Shown piece after piece: positions 30,132 through 40,366 of a DNA stretch of 64,000 nt (its first letter is position 1; every line of letters starts with the position of its first letter). The DNA lies in assembly GCF_004023665.1 (NCBI RefSeq), contig NZ_SAUF01000001.1, positions 62,001-126,000 of the forward strand, written 5' to 3'. The notes under the pieces were generated by a model. That model was not told the DNA's origin and searched no databases. It worked only from the letters and a program-made list of their open reading frames with translations. The DNA is from Afifella aestuarii. Its GTDB lineage: Bacteria; Pseudomonadota; Alphaproteobacteria; Rhizobiales; Afifellaceae. Position numbers and translations under genes: made by a program.

Positions 30132-33100
30132 ATGACGACGAGCACCGGCACGCAGGACCATCCCAACGTTTTCACACTGCCTGCCGGTGTCGCCTTTCTC
30201 GATGAGCTGGTGGAGGCGCTCTATGACGGGCGTCTTCCAGGCGTGGGGGGGGTCGACGACCCACTGGCACTCGCCGACCTCACGCTTTATCTGCCGACGC
30301 GACGCGCCGCCCGCGCCATCCGCGGCAGCTTCCTCGCCCGCAGCCGTGCCGGCATCATCCTGCCGAAGATCCGCACGCTCGGCGATCTCGACGAAGACGA
30401 ACCGCTCAGCGCGTTCGACGGGCTCGATGCGGAGGATCTGTCCCGCCCGGTGATGGCGCCGCTTTCGCGGCAATTGATTTTGACGCGGCTCGTGCTCGGC
30501 TGGTCGGGCGCGATCGCGCGGCAGAAGGCGGGTCTTGGCGACGAGCCGTCGCTCATCCCGGCATCGCCCGCCGATGCCGCGCGCCTCGCCGCTTCACTCG
30601 CAACCCTTCTCGATGATGTCGGCCTTGCGCCGGAGCGCTGGCAGGCACTCGGCCAGCTCGCGCCAGACGACCTCGCCCGCTACTGGCAGATCACACAGGA
30701 ATTCCTGACGATCGTTTCAGACGCCTGGCCTTCGATCTTGAGCGAGCGCGGCCTCGCCGATCCGGGTGCGCAGCGCGACCTGCTTCTGCGGGCAGAGGCG
30801 CGCCGTCTCGCCGAGCGGGGATCGAAAGGCCCGGTGATTGCCGCCGGCTCCACCGGCTCGGTGCCGGCAACGGCGGAGCTTTTGGCCGTCATTGCCCGCC
30901 TGCCGAACGGCGCGGTGGTGCTGCCGGGTCTCGATCAGGAGCTCGACGCCGCTGGATGGGATGCGATCGGCGATGCGCGCAACGACCCTGCCGATGCCGG
31001 TCATCCGCAGTTCGGGCTGAAGAAGCTGCTTGAAAGCCTCGGCTGCGCGCGCGATGCGGTTATCCCGCTCGCATCCGCCCCCGCCGGCCTCAGCCGGCGC
31101 ATGCGCTTTGTCTCCGACGCGCTCAGACCGGCCGCCACCACGGATATCTGGGCAGAGACGGTACCCGCACCGGAGGCTCTCGCTGACGCACTCGACAACG
31201 TCGCGCTGATCGAGGCCGCCGAAGAGCGCGAGGAAGCGTTGGCCGCCGCGCTCGTTCTGCGCCGGGCCGTCGAAGACGGGCAGACCGCCGCCCTCATCAC
31301 ACCCGACAGGGCGCTCGCCCGCCGCGTCTCCGCCATGCTGGAACGCTGGCAGATCCGCGTCGACGATTCCGGCGGCATGCCGCTGTCGCTGACCCCGCCC
31401 GGCATCCTGGCGCGGCTCGTCGCAGAGGTGGCCTGGCGCGGTGCGGCCGCGATCCCGTTTCTCGCACTCCTCAAACACCCGCTCGCCCGCTTCGGCTGGC
31501 CGGCAGGGCGCGTGCGGCACGCCGCCCGTGTCCTGGAACGCGCCGTGCTGCGCGGCCCCGTCCTTGCCGAAGGGCTGGAGCCGCTTCAACGCGCCTTCCA
31601 AAAACGCCGTGCCGAGTGGCTGGCGAAGGAGGCACGGAGCGCAGCCCTCAACGGGCTCGAAGAGCGCGATTGGGACGAAGCAGAGGCGCTGCTTGCCGAG
31701 CTTCTGACTACGCTTCAGCCCATGCTGGAGGTGTCGAGAGAGGCGCCCCTCTCAAATCTTCTTGGGGCGCATGTGGCGGCGCTCTCAGCGATCGGACGTG
31801 ACGAGGAGAGCGGCCCTGGCGAGCTCTGGCAGGACGAGGCGGGCGAGGCCATGGCCGCGCGTCTCGACGCGCTGACAGAGGCCGCACCCGAGGGTCCGGA
31901 GCTTTTTTACGGCGATTATCCGGCGCTGTTCGAGGCGCTGATTGGCGATGTTCGGGTGCGCCGGCGCGGCGGCAACGATCCGCGCGTGCACATCTGGGGC
32001 GCGCTCGAAGCCCGTTTGCAGAATGTGGACGTCGCCATTCTCGGCGGCCTCAACGAAGGTGTCTGGCCGCGCCCCTCGCAAAGCGATCCGTTCCTGTCGC
32101 GGCTGATGGCGGCCTCGATCGGTCTCGATCCACCCGAACGCCGGCTCGGCCTCTCGGCTCACGATTTCTATCAGGCGCTCGGACATCCGCAGCTCTATCT
32201 CAGCCGCGCATTGCGGCAGGGAGCGGAACCGATGGTGCCGTCGCGCTGGCTGCAACGGCTGACCGCCCGCGCCGGCGAGAGCGCAACACACGCATTGCGG
32301 GCACGCGGCGACGAAATCCTGGGCATGACCCGCCTTCTCGACCGGCCGGAGACGAATATTTCCCTTGCCGCGCCAGAGCCGCGACCGCCGCTCACCGCCC
32401 GCCCGAAACGGCTTTCCGTCACGCGCATCGAAACGCTCATCCGCGATCCTTATGCGATCTACGCGCAATATGTGCTGGGCCTCGACGCCTTCGAGGAGAT
32501 CGCCTCGCCCGCCGGCGCGGCCGAGCGCGGTATGCTGATCCACGATATTTTGGAGAATTTCATCAAAGAGCGCCCGGCCGGCCCTTATGACAAGGCGGCA
32601 AAGGCGCACCTTGCAGAGGTGGGTCGTGAGGCTTTCGCGGCCTACGAGGATTGGCCGGAAGTGGCGGCACTGTGGTGGCCGCGCTTTCAACGCATCGCCG
32701 ACTGGTTCCTCGCCCAGGAGCGCGGCCGCACGGAGGTCCAGAAACGTCATGTGGAAGCGACGGGCGACTGGGCCCTCAGCCCGGAATTCCGCCTGACGGG
32801 CCGGGCCGACCGCATCGATCTTCTGAATGACGGGCGGCTTGCCATCATCGATTACAAGACCGGCACGCCGCCGAGTGCCAAAGCCGTCCTATCGATCAGC
32901 CCGCAATTGCCGCTGGAGGCGCTGATGGCGCGGCGCGGCGCCTTCAAAGACACGCCGTCCGGCGAAACCGCCGAACTCCTCTATTACCATCTCTCCGGCC
33001 GTGGCGAAGGCGGGCAGGTGCACGCGCGCGGCTTCCGCAAGCCGACGAAAAGTGAGCCGGGCGTCAGCCTGGAGGAATGCCTGCGGGCGACGGAAGACAA

Positions 33101-33245
33101 ACTCATCGCGCTCATTGCGCATTTTGCGCAGGCCGATACGCCCTACCTTTCCAACCGCGTGCCGCGCTCGGACCGGGAATTCGGCAGCGATTACGATCAT
33201 CTTGCCCGCATCGGTGAATGGTCGCTCGGCGAGGGCGAGGAATGA
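30132..33245 (+). CDS. addB: Double-strand break repair protein AddB (alphaproteobacterial type)
   Basis: AddB is the non-motor helicase-like subunit and second nuclease of AddAB, which processes broken DNA ends for RecA. The 1037-residue protein starts MTTSTGTQDHPN, lacks a canonical Walker A (LYLPTRRAARAI at that place) and has a C-terminal PD-(D/E)XK nuclease with GRADRIDLL and IIDYKTG. I do not see the cysteine set that holds the iron-sulphur cluster in Bacillus AddB. ATG 30132 is 4 bases after the murU stop; it overlaps addA by four bases. Confidence 0.93.
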   Translation: MTTSTGTQDHPNVFTLPAGVAFLDELVEALYDGRLPGVGGVDDPLALADLTLYLPTRRAARAIRGSFLARSRAGIILPKIRTLGDLDEDEPLSAFDGLDAEDLSRPVMAPLSRQLILTRLVLGWSGAIARQKAGLGDEPSLIPASPADAARLAASLATLLDDVGLAPERWQALGQLAPDDLARYWQITQEFLTIVSDAWPSILSERGLADPGAQRDLLLRAEARRLAERGSKGPVIAAGSTGSVPATAELLAVIARLPNGAVVLPGLDQELDAAGWDAIGDARNDPADAGHPQFGLKKLLESLGCARDAVIPLASAPAGLSRRMRFVSDALRPAATTDIWAETVPAPEALADALDNVALIEAAEEREEALAAALVLRRAVEDGQTAALITPDRALARRVSAMLERWQIRVDDSGGMPLSLTPPGILARLVAEVAWRGAAAIPFLALLKHPLARFGWPAGRVRHAARVLERAVLRGPVLAEGLEPLQRAFQKRRAEWLAKEARSAALNGLEERDWDEAEALLAELLTTLQPMLEVSREAPLSNLLGAHVAALSAIGRDEESGPGELWQDEAGEAMAARLDALTEAAPEGPELFYGDYPALFEALIGDVRVRRRGGNDPRVHIWGALEARLQNVDVAILGGLNEGVWPRPSQSDPFLSRLMAASIGLDPPERRLGLSAHDFYQALGHPQLYLSRALRQGAEPMVPSRWLQRLTARAGESATHALRARGDEILGMTRLLDRPETNISLAAPEPRPPLTARPKRLSVTRIETLIRDPYAIYAQYVLGLDAFEEIASPAGAAERGMLIHDILENFIKERPAGPYDKAAKAHLAEVGREAFAAYEDWPEVAALWWPRFQRIADWFLAQERGRTEVQKRHVEATGDWALSPEFRLTGRADRIDLLNDGRLAIIDYKTGTPPSAKAVLSISPQLPLEALMARRGAFKDTPSGETAELLYYHLSGRGEGGQVHARGFRKPTKSEPGVSLEECLRATEDKLIALIAHFAQADTPYLSNRVPRSDREFGSDYDHLARIGEWSLGEGEE

Positions 33246-36200
33246 AACGCCCGGCAAGCCCCACCGAACGCCAGCAATGGCAAGCCTCAGATCCCGCCGC
33301 CTCTGCCTGGGTGGCGGCCAATGCCGGTTCCGGCAAGACGCATGTCCTGACCCAGCGCGTCGTGCGGCTGCTGCTTGCCGGGGCCGATCCCGCTGCCATC
33401 GTCTGCCTCACCTACACCAAGGCCGCAGCGGCGGAGATGTCGGGCCGCGTCTTCAAGATGCTCGGCGAATGGGCGACGCTCCCGGACGCAGAGCTGACGG
33501 AGGCGATCGCCAGAAGTCAGGGCGAGACGCCGCGACCCGAAACCCTGACGCGGGCACGCCGTCTCTTTGCGCAGGCGCTGGAGACACCGGGCGGCCTCAA
33601 CATCCAGACGATCCACGCCTTTTGCGAGCGGATCCTGCACCAATTCCCCTTCGAGGCGAACGTGCCGGGGCATTTCGAGGTGCTGGACGAAACGGCCGCC
33701 GAGGGGCTGCTCCTTGAAGCCCGGCAGGCCGTCCTGCGCGCCGCCAAATCGGACGGTTCTCGTCTCGGCACCGCCTTCACCCGGCTTGCGACACTGCGAT
33801 CCGATCAGGACATCGAGGCGGCCCTTGCGGCGCTCGTGGCCGAACGCGACCGGCTGGAGCGATGGATCGCGTGGGCGGCGACAAACACCCACACCCCCTC
33901 CGAGGACATCGACGATGCGATTGCCGACCTCCGGCGCCGGCTGGGGCTTGAAGCGGACGAGAGCGAAGAAGCTCTGTGCGCAGAGATCTGCCGCGCTTCG
34001 GGGTGGGCATCGGGAGATTGTCGAAGCCTGTGCGACGCCCTTTCGGCAGAGGCGGCGAACCGCACCGACGAGGGGGCACGGAGCGCACTGGGAGCGATCC
34101 TCGCCCATGAGGGCGGAGCGCTTGAAGCTGATTTTCGCGCCGCCTTCTTCCTGACGGCAAAGCCGGAGGGCTGGTCCCCCCGCAGCGAGAGCCGGCGTTT
34201 CTCCGCCGCCTTCCGCCGCAACCGGGACGGCCTCGATGATCTCTTTGCCGGCGAGGCGGCCCGCCTTCAGCCCTTGCGCGAACGTCTGTCGCTGGCGCGC
34301 ACGGCGGAAGCGACGGAAGCGCTTCTCCTCATCGGAGGCGCCATCCTGCAGCGCTACCGCGTCCTGAAGCAGCGGCGCGGCTTCCTCGATTTCTCCGACC
34401 TCATCCTGCGCACGCGCAATCTCCTGCAGCGGCCGGACGTGGCGGCCTGGGTGCAATACAAGCTCGATGCCGGCATCAGCCATCTTCTCGTCGACGAGGC
34501 GCAGGACACCTCTCCCGACGCCTGGGCGATCGTCGAGCAGCTGGCGGAAGAATTTTTCGTCGGCGAGAGCGCCGAACGCCGGCCACGGACCCTTTTTGCC
34601 GTCGGCGACGACAAGCAGTCGATCTACGGTTTCCAGGGCGCCGAGCCGCGGCTTCTCGCCGAACTCGGCCGCAAGTTCAAAACCCGCGCCGAGGCCACCG
34701 CGCAGGAGTTTCGCGCCCTCTCGCTCGGCGTCTCCTTCCGCTCCACGCAGGCCGTGCTCGACGCGGTCGACACGGTCTTCGACGGGCCGCTCTCCGAACG
34801 GGTGACGCGTCTCGGCTATCAGCGGCACCAAGCCTATCGGCAGAATGTGCCCGGACGCGTCGAAATCTGGCCGCGCATCGTCCGCCCCAAGGGCGAAATG
34901 CCGGAGGATTGGTGGCAGCCCTTCGACGCGCCGGCGGAATCTGAACGAAAACTCGCAGAAGAGATTGCCGACGAGATCGCGCGCCTGCTTCACCCTGAGG
35001 CACGGCTTCCCTCCGGCAAGGTGATCTCCGCCGGCGAGATCATGATCCTGACGCGCAAGCGCGGCAGTTTCGCCCGCGCCATGGTCAGGGCGCTCAAAGC
35101 CCGCAACCTGCCGACGGCCGGCGCCGACCGGATCGCGCTTGCCGACCACATCATCGTGCAGGACCTTCTGGCGCTCGCCGATGTCGTTCTCCTGCCGGAA
35201 GACGATCTGCAGCTTGCGGCCCTTCTGAAATCGCCGCTCTTCGGTTTCGACGACGACGATCTGATGGCGCTTGCGATCGGGCGCGGCAGAGAGAGCCTGT
35301 TCTCGCGGCTTCGTGCAAGCGAGGACCCCCGTCACAGCCAGGCGGCGGAACGCCTGCGGCATTGGATGGCGATGGCCGACCAGATGCCGCCCTTCGCCTT
35401 CTATACGCGCCTCGTCGAGGCCGAGGGGGCGCGCAAGGCCTTCCGGGCGCGGATGGGCAGCGAGGCGGACGACGTGCTCGACCTTGTCCTCTCGGCCACG
35501 CTCAGCCTGGAGCGCGTCTCCCCGCCCGGCCTGCAGGCTCTGGCCACCGCACTTCGTGAAGGCGGCGGCGACATCAAGCGCGAGCTTTCGGAGACAACCG
35601 ATGCCGTCCGCGTGATGACCGTGCATGGGGCGAAAGGGCTCGAGGCCGACATCGTCTTCCTCGCCGATACCGGCGGCCAGATTGCGGCACCCCAGCACCG
35701 TGACGCACTCGCCTTCATCGGCGACGACGACGATCCCGCCTTCATCTGGCGCCAAAGCAAAGAAGACGCGACGCCACAGCAGCGCGAGGTGGAGGCGAAG
35801 GAGGCGGAGGCCGCACGCGACGAATATTTCCGCCTTCTCTATGTGGCGATGACGCGGGCGCGCGACGTTCTCTACGTCACAGGTATCAGGGGCGATCGCA
35901 CACCCAAGGATGGCTGGTACGCGGCGATCCGGAATGCGCTCGCGTCAGAGAACGATGAAAACGCGGAAGACGGTTCCGACAACGAGCTCGCCGAGCGCCT
36001 GCACTTCTTTGGGCTGGAACCGGGCGACGGCCCGCCGCCCGCACCCGAAGAGAGGGTGGAGACACCTTCGGTTACTCCTCGCGTCCTACCGGAATGGGCA
36101 GAGCGCCCGGCCGCGCCGGCACCGCGTCCGCCGCAGCCGCTTCGCCCCTCCAGTGCCCTCGCCGAGGAAGATCCGCCCGACAGCGCGCCAGCGCCAGTCA

Positions 36201-36781
36201 TTGCGGGGCGGAGCGCGGCGATGCGCGCCGCAGCCGGCCGCGGGCGGGCGATCCACCGGCTTTTGCAGTTCATGCCCGACTGGCCTGCCGATGAAAGGCA
36301 GCGGCGTGGGGAGCTGCTTCTCGCGCGGGACTGGCCGGAGGCCGCGCCCGCAGATGTTGCGGCCGCGCTGTCGGAGGCTGCAGGCGTCCTCGCGCATCCC
36401 GACCTTGCCGGGTTCTTCGCAGAGGGGAGCCGCGGGGAGGTGTCGCTCGTGGGCGAGATCGCGACCTCACGCGGGACGTTCGCCGTCGGCGGGCGCGTCG
36501 ACCGCCTGGCGGTGACGGAGAGCGCCGTCCTTCTCGCCGATTACAAGACGAGCCTGTCGCCTCCCGCCTCGCTTGCTGCGGTCGACGAAGGAATGGTCCG
36601 CCAGCTTGCTCTTTACGCGCGTCTTCTCGGGCCCCTTTACCCCGGGCGAAAGGTCCAGGCCGCGCTCGTTTTCACCGCCGGTCCGCGCATTTTTCCGGTG
36701 TCCGCCGAGCGCCTCGCCGAAGCGCTCGCACCTCTCGACATCGCGCATGGCAGTCCATCTTCCGGCACGCCGCTCGCTTGA
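33242..36781 (+). CDS. addA: Double-strand break repair helicase/nuclease AddA
   Basis: AddA is the motor subunit of AddAB. The 1179-residue protein is a UvrD/Rep-type superfamily 1 helicase with Walker A ANAGSGKT (26-33), motif Ia CLTYTKAAAAEM, motif II LLVDEAQDTS, motif III VGDDKQSIYGFQGA, motif V VMTVHGAKGLEA, motif VI LYVAMTRARD, and a C-terminal nuclease with GGRVDRL and LADYKTS. A Pro/Ala-rich linker (about residues 950-1000) separates helicase and nuclease. It starts at ATG 33242, overlapping the addB stop (ATGA), so subunits are made in step. Confidence 0.95.
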   Translation: MKRPASPTERQQWQASDPAASAWVAANAGSGKTHVLTQRVVRLLLAGADPAAIVCLTYTKAAAAEMSGRVFKMLGEWATLPDAELTEAIARSQGETPRPETLTRARRLFAQALETPGGLNIQTIHAFCERILHQFPFEANVPGHFEVLDETAAEGLLLEARQAVLRAAKSDGSRLGTAFTRLATLRSDQDIEAALAALVAERDRLERWIAWAATNTHTPSEDIDDAIADLRRRLGLEADESEEALCAEICRASGWASGDCRSLCDALSAEAANRTDEGARSALGAILAHEGGALEADFRAAFFLTAKPEGWSPRSESRRFSAAFRRNRDGLDDLFAGEAARLQPLRERLSLARTAEATEALLLIGGAILQRYRVLKQRRGFLDFSDLILRTRNLLQRPDVAAWVQYKLDAGISHLLVDEAQDTSPDAWAIVEQLAEEFFVGESAERRPRTLFAVGDDKQSIYGFQGAEPRLLAELGRKFKTRAEATAQEFRALSLGVSFRSTQAVLDAVDTVFDGPLSERVTRLGYQRHQAYRQNVPGRVEIWPRIVRPKGEMPEDWWQPFDAPAESERKLAEEIADEIARLLHPEARLPSGKVISAGEIMILTRKRGSFARAMVRALKARNLPTAGADRIALADHIIVQDLLALADVVLLPEDDLQLAALLKSPLFGFDDDDLMALAIGRGRESLFSRLRASEDPRHSQAAERLRHWMAMADQMPPFAFYTRLVEAEGARKAFRARMGSEADDVLDLVLSATLSLERVSPPGLQALATALREGGGDIKRELSETTDAVRVMTVHGAKGLEADIVFLADTGGQIAAPQHRDALAFIGDDDDPAFIWRQSKEDATPQQREVEAKEAEAARDEYFRLLYVAMTRARDVLYVTGIRGDRTPKDGWYAAIRNALASENDENAEDGSDNELAERLHFFGLEPGDGPPPAPEERVETPSVTPRVLPEWAERPAAPAPRPPQPLRPSSALAEEDPPDSAPAPVIAGRSAAMRAAAGRGRAIHRLLQFMPDWPADERQRRGELLLARDWPEAAPADVAAALSEAAGVLAHPDLAGFFAEGSRGEVSLVGEIATSRGTFAVGGRVDRLAVTESAVLLADYKTSLSPPASLAAVDEGMVRQLALYARLLGPLYPGRKVQAALVFTAGPRIFPVSAERLAEALAPLDIAHGSPSSGTPLA

Positions 36782-36832
36782 CCGACCCCAAGGCCCTCCC
36801 TACGTTCCTCGTGAAATCTCAGGAGAATCTTT

Positions 36833-37153
36833 ATGACCACCGAAACCGTGAGCGACGGCACATTCGAGGCCGACGTGCTCAAGTCCGAGACACCCGTCAT
36901 CGTCGATTTCTGGGCGGAATGGTGTGGTCCCTGCAAAATGATCGCGCCGCATCTGGAAGAGATCGCGGGCGAAATGCAGGGCAAGGTGAAGATCGCCAAG
37001 CTCAATGTCGACGACAATCAGCAGACCGCGATCAAGTACGGTGTGCGCTCCATCCCGACGCTGATCATGTTCAAGGGCGGCGAGCCCGTCGACATGAAGG
37101 TCGGCGCGAGCGCCAAGAGCGATCTGCAGAAGTGGATTGCCGGCGCCGCCTGA
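36833..37153 (+). CDS. trxA: Thioredoxin 1
   Basis: Thioredoxin reduces disulphides in ribonucleotide reductase and many other proteins. The 106-residue protein has the active site [11 protein letters not shown] (Cys31, Cys34), the cis-proline segment SIPTLIMF and the typical length. AGGAG lies 8 bases before ATG 36833. It follows addA by 51 bases, and a hairpin terminator shared with folC follows. Confidence 0.97.
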   Translation: MTTETVSDGTFEADVLKSETPVIVDFWAEWCGPCKMIAPHLEEIAGEMQGKVKIAKLNVDDNQQTAIKYGVRSIPTLIMFKGGEPVDMKVGASAKSDLQKWIAGAA

Positions 37154-37204
37154 GCCGCCGCCTTGTCTGCTGCGTCTCCATCCGATCGGCGGCGCGAGTT
37201 TTTC

Positions 37205-37240
37205 ACGGCCCTTTGCCTAAACCGGCAGAGGGCCGTTTTC
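37205..37240. terminator. Terminator between convergent trxA and folC
   Basis: ACGGCCCT (37205-37212) pairs with AGGGCCGT (37229-37236), with an inner TGCC/GGCA pairing, followed by TTTC on the rightward strand. The folC stop codon (37217-37219) lies in the hairpin. Confidence 0.65.
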
Positions 37241-38527
37241 TTTGAGCACCTGACCGGCGAGATAAAGCGAACCGCAGATGAGAATGCGCGGCGGTTCCGT
37301 CGCCATGTCGCCGATCGCCTGCAAAGCGGTCCGCACGTCAGGCGCAGAGCGCGCCGGCAGCCCGACCTCGTTGGCACGCGCGGCAAGCTCGCGTGGATCG
37401 AAGCCCGCATGTCCCTCGATGGGGACCGTGAAGACATATTGGGTGAGACTGTCGAAGGCGGAGAAGAAGCCGTGCGGGTCCTTCGTCGTCAGCATGCCGG
37501 TGATGAGGAAGAGCGGCTTCGGCGCACGGTCGAAGAGCGAGGCCATTTCAGCTGAAATAACCGAGCCGGCGGACGGATTGTGCCCGCCGTCGAGCCAGAC
37601 CTCGCTCCCGGGAGGAGAGGAGGCGACCAGTGGGCCTTCGGAAAGGCGCTGAAGCCGCGCCGGCCATTGCGCCTCGCGTAGGCCCTGGCCGATCGCCTCG
37701 GCGCTGATGTCGACACCGATGGCACGGAGCGCTGCGACCGCCGTCCCCGCGTTGTCGATCTGATGCTGACCGAGAAGCCGCGGCAAAGGCAGGTCGAGCA
37801 ATCCGTCTTCGTCCTGATAGACGAGGCGGGCGTTTTCGCCGTGCGCGGCCCATTCCTGATTGTGCCGAAATGGAACGGCATGCGCCGCTTCCGCCTCCAG
37901 CCCCAGAAGCGCCATCACATGCTCGTCCTGGCGGCCGATGACAGCGGGCGCGCCAGCCTTCAGAATTCCCGCCTTCTCCATGGCGATCTCGGCAATTTCG
38001 GTGCCCAAGAACTCCGCATGGTCGAGGCTGATCGACGTGACGACGGAGGCGAGCGGCCTGGCGATCACGTTGGTCGCGTCAAAGCGGCCGCCGAGCCCGA
38101 CCTCGATCAGGGCGAAATCGGCAGGCCGTTCGGCAAAGAGCTTGAAGGCGATGGCCGTGGTGATCTCGAAGAAGGTGATCGGCTCGCCCGCATTCGCCTC
38201 GCGCACGGCCTCGATCGCATCCATGAGCGTTGTATCATCGACCAGCTGGCCGCCCCCCGCCGCGCCCAACCTGATGCGCTCGTTGAAGCGCACGAGATGC
38301 GGCGAGGTGTAGACATGCGCCGTCTTGCCGGACGCCTCCAGCATGGCGCGCAAAAACGCGACCACGGAGCCTTTGCCGTTGGTGCCGGCAACATGGATGA
38401 CCGGGGGCAAGCGCTCCTGCGGGTTGCCGAGGCGCTCAAGCAGCCGGGCGATGCGTTCAAGCGAGAGATCGATACGCTTCGGATGCAGCGCCAGAAGCGC
38501 TTCAAGTCTCTCTTCGAGTGAGGCCAT
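37217..38527 (-). CDS. folC: Bifunctional folylpolyglutamate/dihydrofolate synthase
   Basis: FolC adds glutamate to dihydropteroate and then to folates. The 436-residue Mur-ligase-like protein has P-loop HVAGTNGKGSV (Gly48 on), YTSPHLVRFNERIR, the signature VGLGGRFDATNV and ISLDHAEFLG. The C-terminal domain carries WLDGGHNPSAG. It is 4 bases after accD; the order trpF-trpB-trpA-accD-folC is conserved in rhizobia. Confidence 0.95.
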   Translation of the reverse strand: MASLEERLEALLALHPKRIDLSLERIARLLERLGNPQERLPPVIHVAGTNGKGSVVAFLRAMLEASGKTAHVYTSPHLVRFNERIRLGAAGGGQLVDDTTLMDAIEAVREANAGEPITFFEITTAIAFKLFAERPADFALIEVGLGGRFDATNVIARPLASVVTSISLDHAEFLGTEIAEIAMEKAGILKAGAPAVIGRQDEHVMALLGLEAEAAHAVPFRHNQEWAAHGENARLVYQDEDGLLDLPLPRLLGQHQIDNAGTAVAALRAIGVDISAEAIGQGLREAQWPARLQRLSEGPLVASSPPGSEVWLDGGHNPSAGSVISAEMASLFDRAPKPLFLITGMLTTKDPHGFFSAFDSLTQYVFTVPIEGHAGFDPRELAARANEVGLPARSAPDVRTALQAIGDMATEPPRILICGSLYLAGQVLKENGPLPV

Positions 38528-38530
38528 CTA

Positions 38531-39499
38531 TCAGGCCGGCTGCGGCCCGGATGCGGCAGCCGGCTCTTCTGTCGGCTTCTCGGCCACCGCTGCCAACTGC
38601 GCCTCTTCGGCAAGCGTATCTTCGTCGATCGTCGGCTCGGGCGGAGGTTCGGGCAGTTTCATCAACAGGCGGCAGAGACGGGCCACCGTCGGGCGGAGAT
38701 CCTGACGCGGGACGACCATGTCGATCATGCCGTGCTCGAGAAGATAATCGGAGCGCTGGAAACCCTCGGGAAGCTTTTCGCGGATGGTCTGTTCGATGAC
38801 GCGCGGGCCGGCAAAGCCGATAAGGGCACCGGGTTCGGCGATATGGATATCGCCCAGCATGCCGTAGGACGCGGTCACGCCGCCCGTCGTCGGATTGGTG
38901 AGAATGACGATGTAGGGCAGTCCCGCTTCCTTCAGCCGATCGACCGCGACCGTCGTGCGCGGCAATTGCATCAGCGAGAGGATACCTTCCTGCATGCGCG
39001 CACCGCCCGATGCGGTGACGAGCACGAAGGGCACGCCACGTTCATACGCCGCCTCGGCGCCGGCAATCAGAGCCTCCGCCGCGGCCATGCCGAGCGAGCC
39101 GCCCATGAATTCGAAATCCTGCACGGCGACGATGAGCGAGACGCCCTCCACCTTGCCTTCGGCAACGAGGATCGCGTCTTTCAGGCCAGTCTTCGCCTTC
39201 GCGGCCTTGAGCCGGTCCGAATAGCGCCGTTCGTCACGGAAGCGCAGGGGATCGGTGACCGGCTCAGGGAACTCGATTTCCTGCCACTGCGCAAAATCGA
39301 GAAACAGACGCAGCCTGGTGCGCGCATCGATGCGCTGATGATAGCCGGAGCCCGGAAAGACGAACTGGTTCGCCTCCAGATCCTTGTAGAAGACCATGGT
39401 GCCGGTCTCCGGGCATTTGACCCAGAGATTGTCCGGCACTTCGCGTTTGGTCCAAAGACCGCGGATCTTCGGGCGGACGACGTTGGAAATCCAGTTCAA
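38531..39499 (-). CDS. accD: Acetyl-CoA carboxylase, carboxyltransferase beta subunit, eroded zinc ribbon
   Basis: AccD with AccA moves the carboxyl group from biotin to acetyl-CoA, the first step of fatty acid synthesis. The 322-residue protein keeps the crotonase-like core ([39 protein letters not shown]). In the N-terminal zinc ribbon only Cys29 of KCPETG remains; the other three ligands read Thr, Phe and Ser (KCPET, VFPGSG). An acidic, Pro/Ala-rich tail of about 45 residues ends it. The start is TTG 39499 with AGGAG upstream, and gives [12 protein letters not shown], the family N-terminus. Confidence 0.95.
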   Translation of the reverse strand: MNWISNVVRPKIRGLWTKREVPDNLWVKCPETGTMVFYKDLEANQFVFPGSGYHQRIDARTRLRLFLDFAQWQEIEFPEPVTDPLRFRDERRYSDRLKAAKAKTGLKDAILVAEGKVEGVSLIVAVQDFEFMGGSLGMAAAEALIAGAEAAYERGVPFVLVTASGGARMQEGILSLMQLPRTTVAVDRLKEAGLPYIVILTNPTTGGVTASYGMLGDIHIAEPGALIGFAGPRVIEQTIREKLPEGFQRSDYLLEHGMIDMVVPRQDLRPTVARLCRLLMKLPEPPPEPTIDEDTLAEEAQLAAVAEKPTEEPAAASGPQPA

Positions 39500-39508
39500 C
39501 GGTGTCTC

Positions 39509-40366
39509 CTATTCGGCGGCCATCTGGCGCGCGAAACGCACGCCTTCGGCCAGCTCCTGCACCAGCGCCTCGACGGCGGCAACAGTGCCGTCGGTCGCGT
39601 GGCCTTCTTCATCCAGACTTCCGGCGACCGCCTGCACGATCGCGGAGCCGACGACGACCCCATCGGCTGTGCGGCCGATGGCGGCTGCCTGTTCGCGCGT
39701 TCTGACGCCGAAACCAACGGCGACCGGCAGATCGGTATGCGCCTTGATGCGCTCCACCGCCGCCGCCACGTCGCTCGTCTTGGGGGCGGAGGAACCGGTG
39801 ATGCCGTTGATCGAGACGTAATAGACGAAGCCGGAGGTGTTTTGCAAAACTGCCGGCAGGCGTCTGTCATCCGTCGTGGGCGTGGCAAGGCGGATAAAAT
39901 TGAGCCCGCCCTTCAGGGCCGGGATGCACAATTCGTCATCCTCTTCCGGCGGAAGATCGACGACAATGAGCCCGTCGACGCCGGCTGCGCAGGCATCAGC
40001 GACGAACTTCTCCGGCCCGTATTGGTAGACCGGGTTGAAATAACCCATCAATACGATCGGCGTATCGGCGTCGGTTGCGCGGAAATCGCGCACGAGCGCG
40101 AGCGTCTTCTTCAGGGTCTGGCCGGCATGGAGCGCGCGAAGGCCCGCCGCCTGGATCGCAGGCCCATCGGCCATTGGATCGGAAAAGGGCATGCCGAGTT
40201 CGATGATGTCGGCACCGGCCTTGGGCAAAGCGGCGAGAATGCGCGCGCTCGTTTCAAGGTCGGGATCGCCGGCGGTCACGAAGGTGACGAGGGCCGGCCG
40301 CAATTCCTGAGCGACGGCCGCAAAGCGGCGCACGATCCGGCCGCCGGAAGACATCTCAGCTGACAT
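39509..40366 (-). CDS. trpA: Tryptophan synthase alpha chain
   Basis: TrpA cleaves indole-3-glycerol phosphate to indole, which passes to TrpB. The 285-residue TIM barrel has catalytic Glu56 ([11 protein letters not shown]) and Asp67 (ADGP), and phosphate-binding GFGVRT. ATG 40366 overlaps the end of the upstream small gene by 11 bases. It is 9 bases upstream of accD. Confidence 0.97.
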   Translation of the reverse strand: MSAEMSSGGRIVRRFAAVAQELRPALVTFVTAGDPDLETSARILAALPKAGADIIELGMPFSDPMADGPAIQAAGLRALHAGQTLKKTLALVRDFRATDADTPIVLMGYFNPVYQYGPEKFVADACAAGVDGLIVVDLPPEEDDELCIPALKGGLNFIRLATPTTDDRRLPAVLQNTSGFVYYVSINGITGSSAPKTSDVAAAVERIKAHTDLPVAVGFGVRTREQAAAIGRTADGVVVGSAIVQAVAGSLDEEGHATDGTVAAVEALVQELAEGVRFARQMAAE

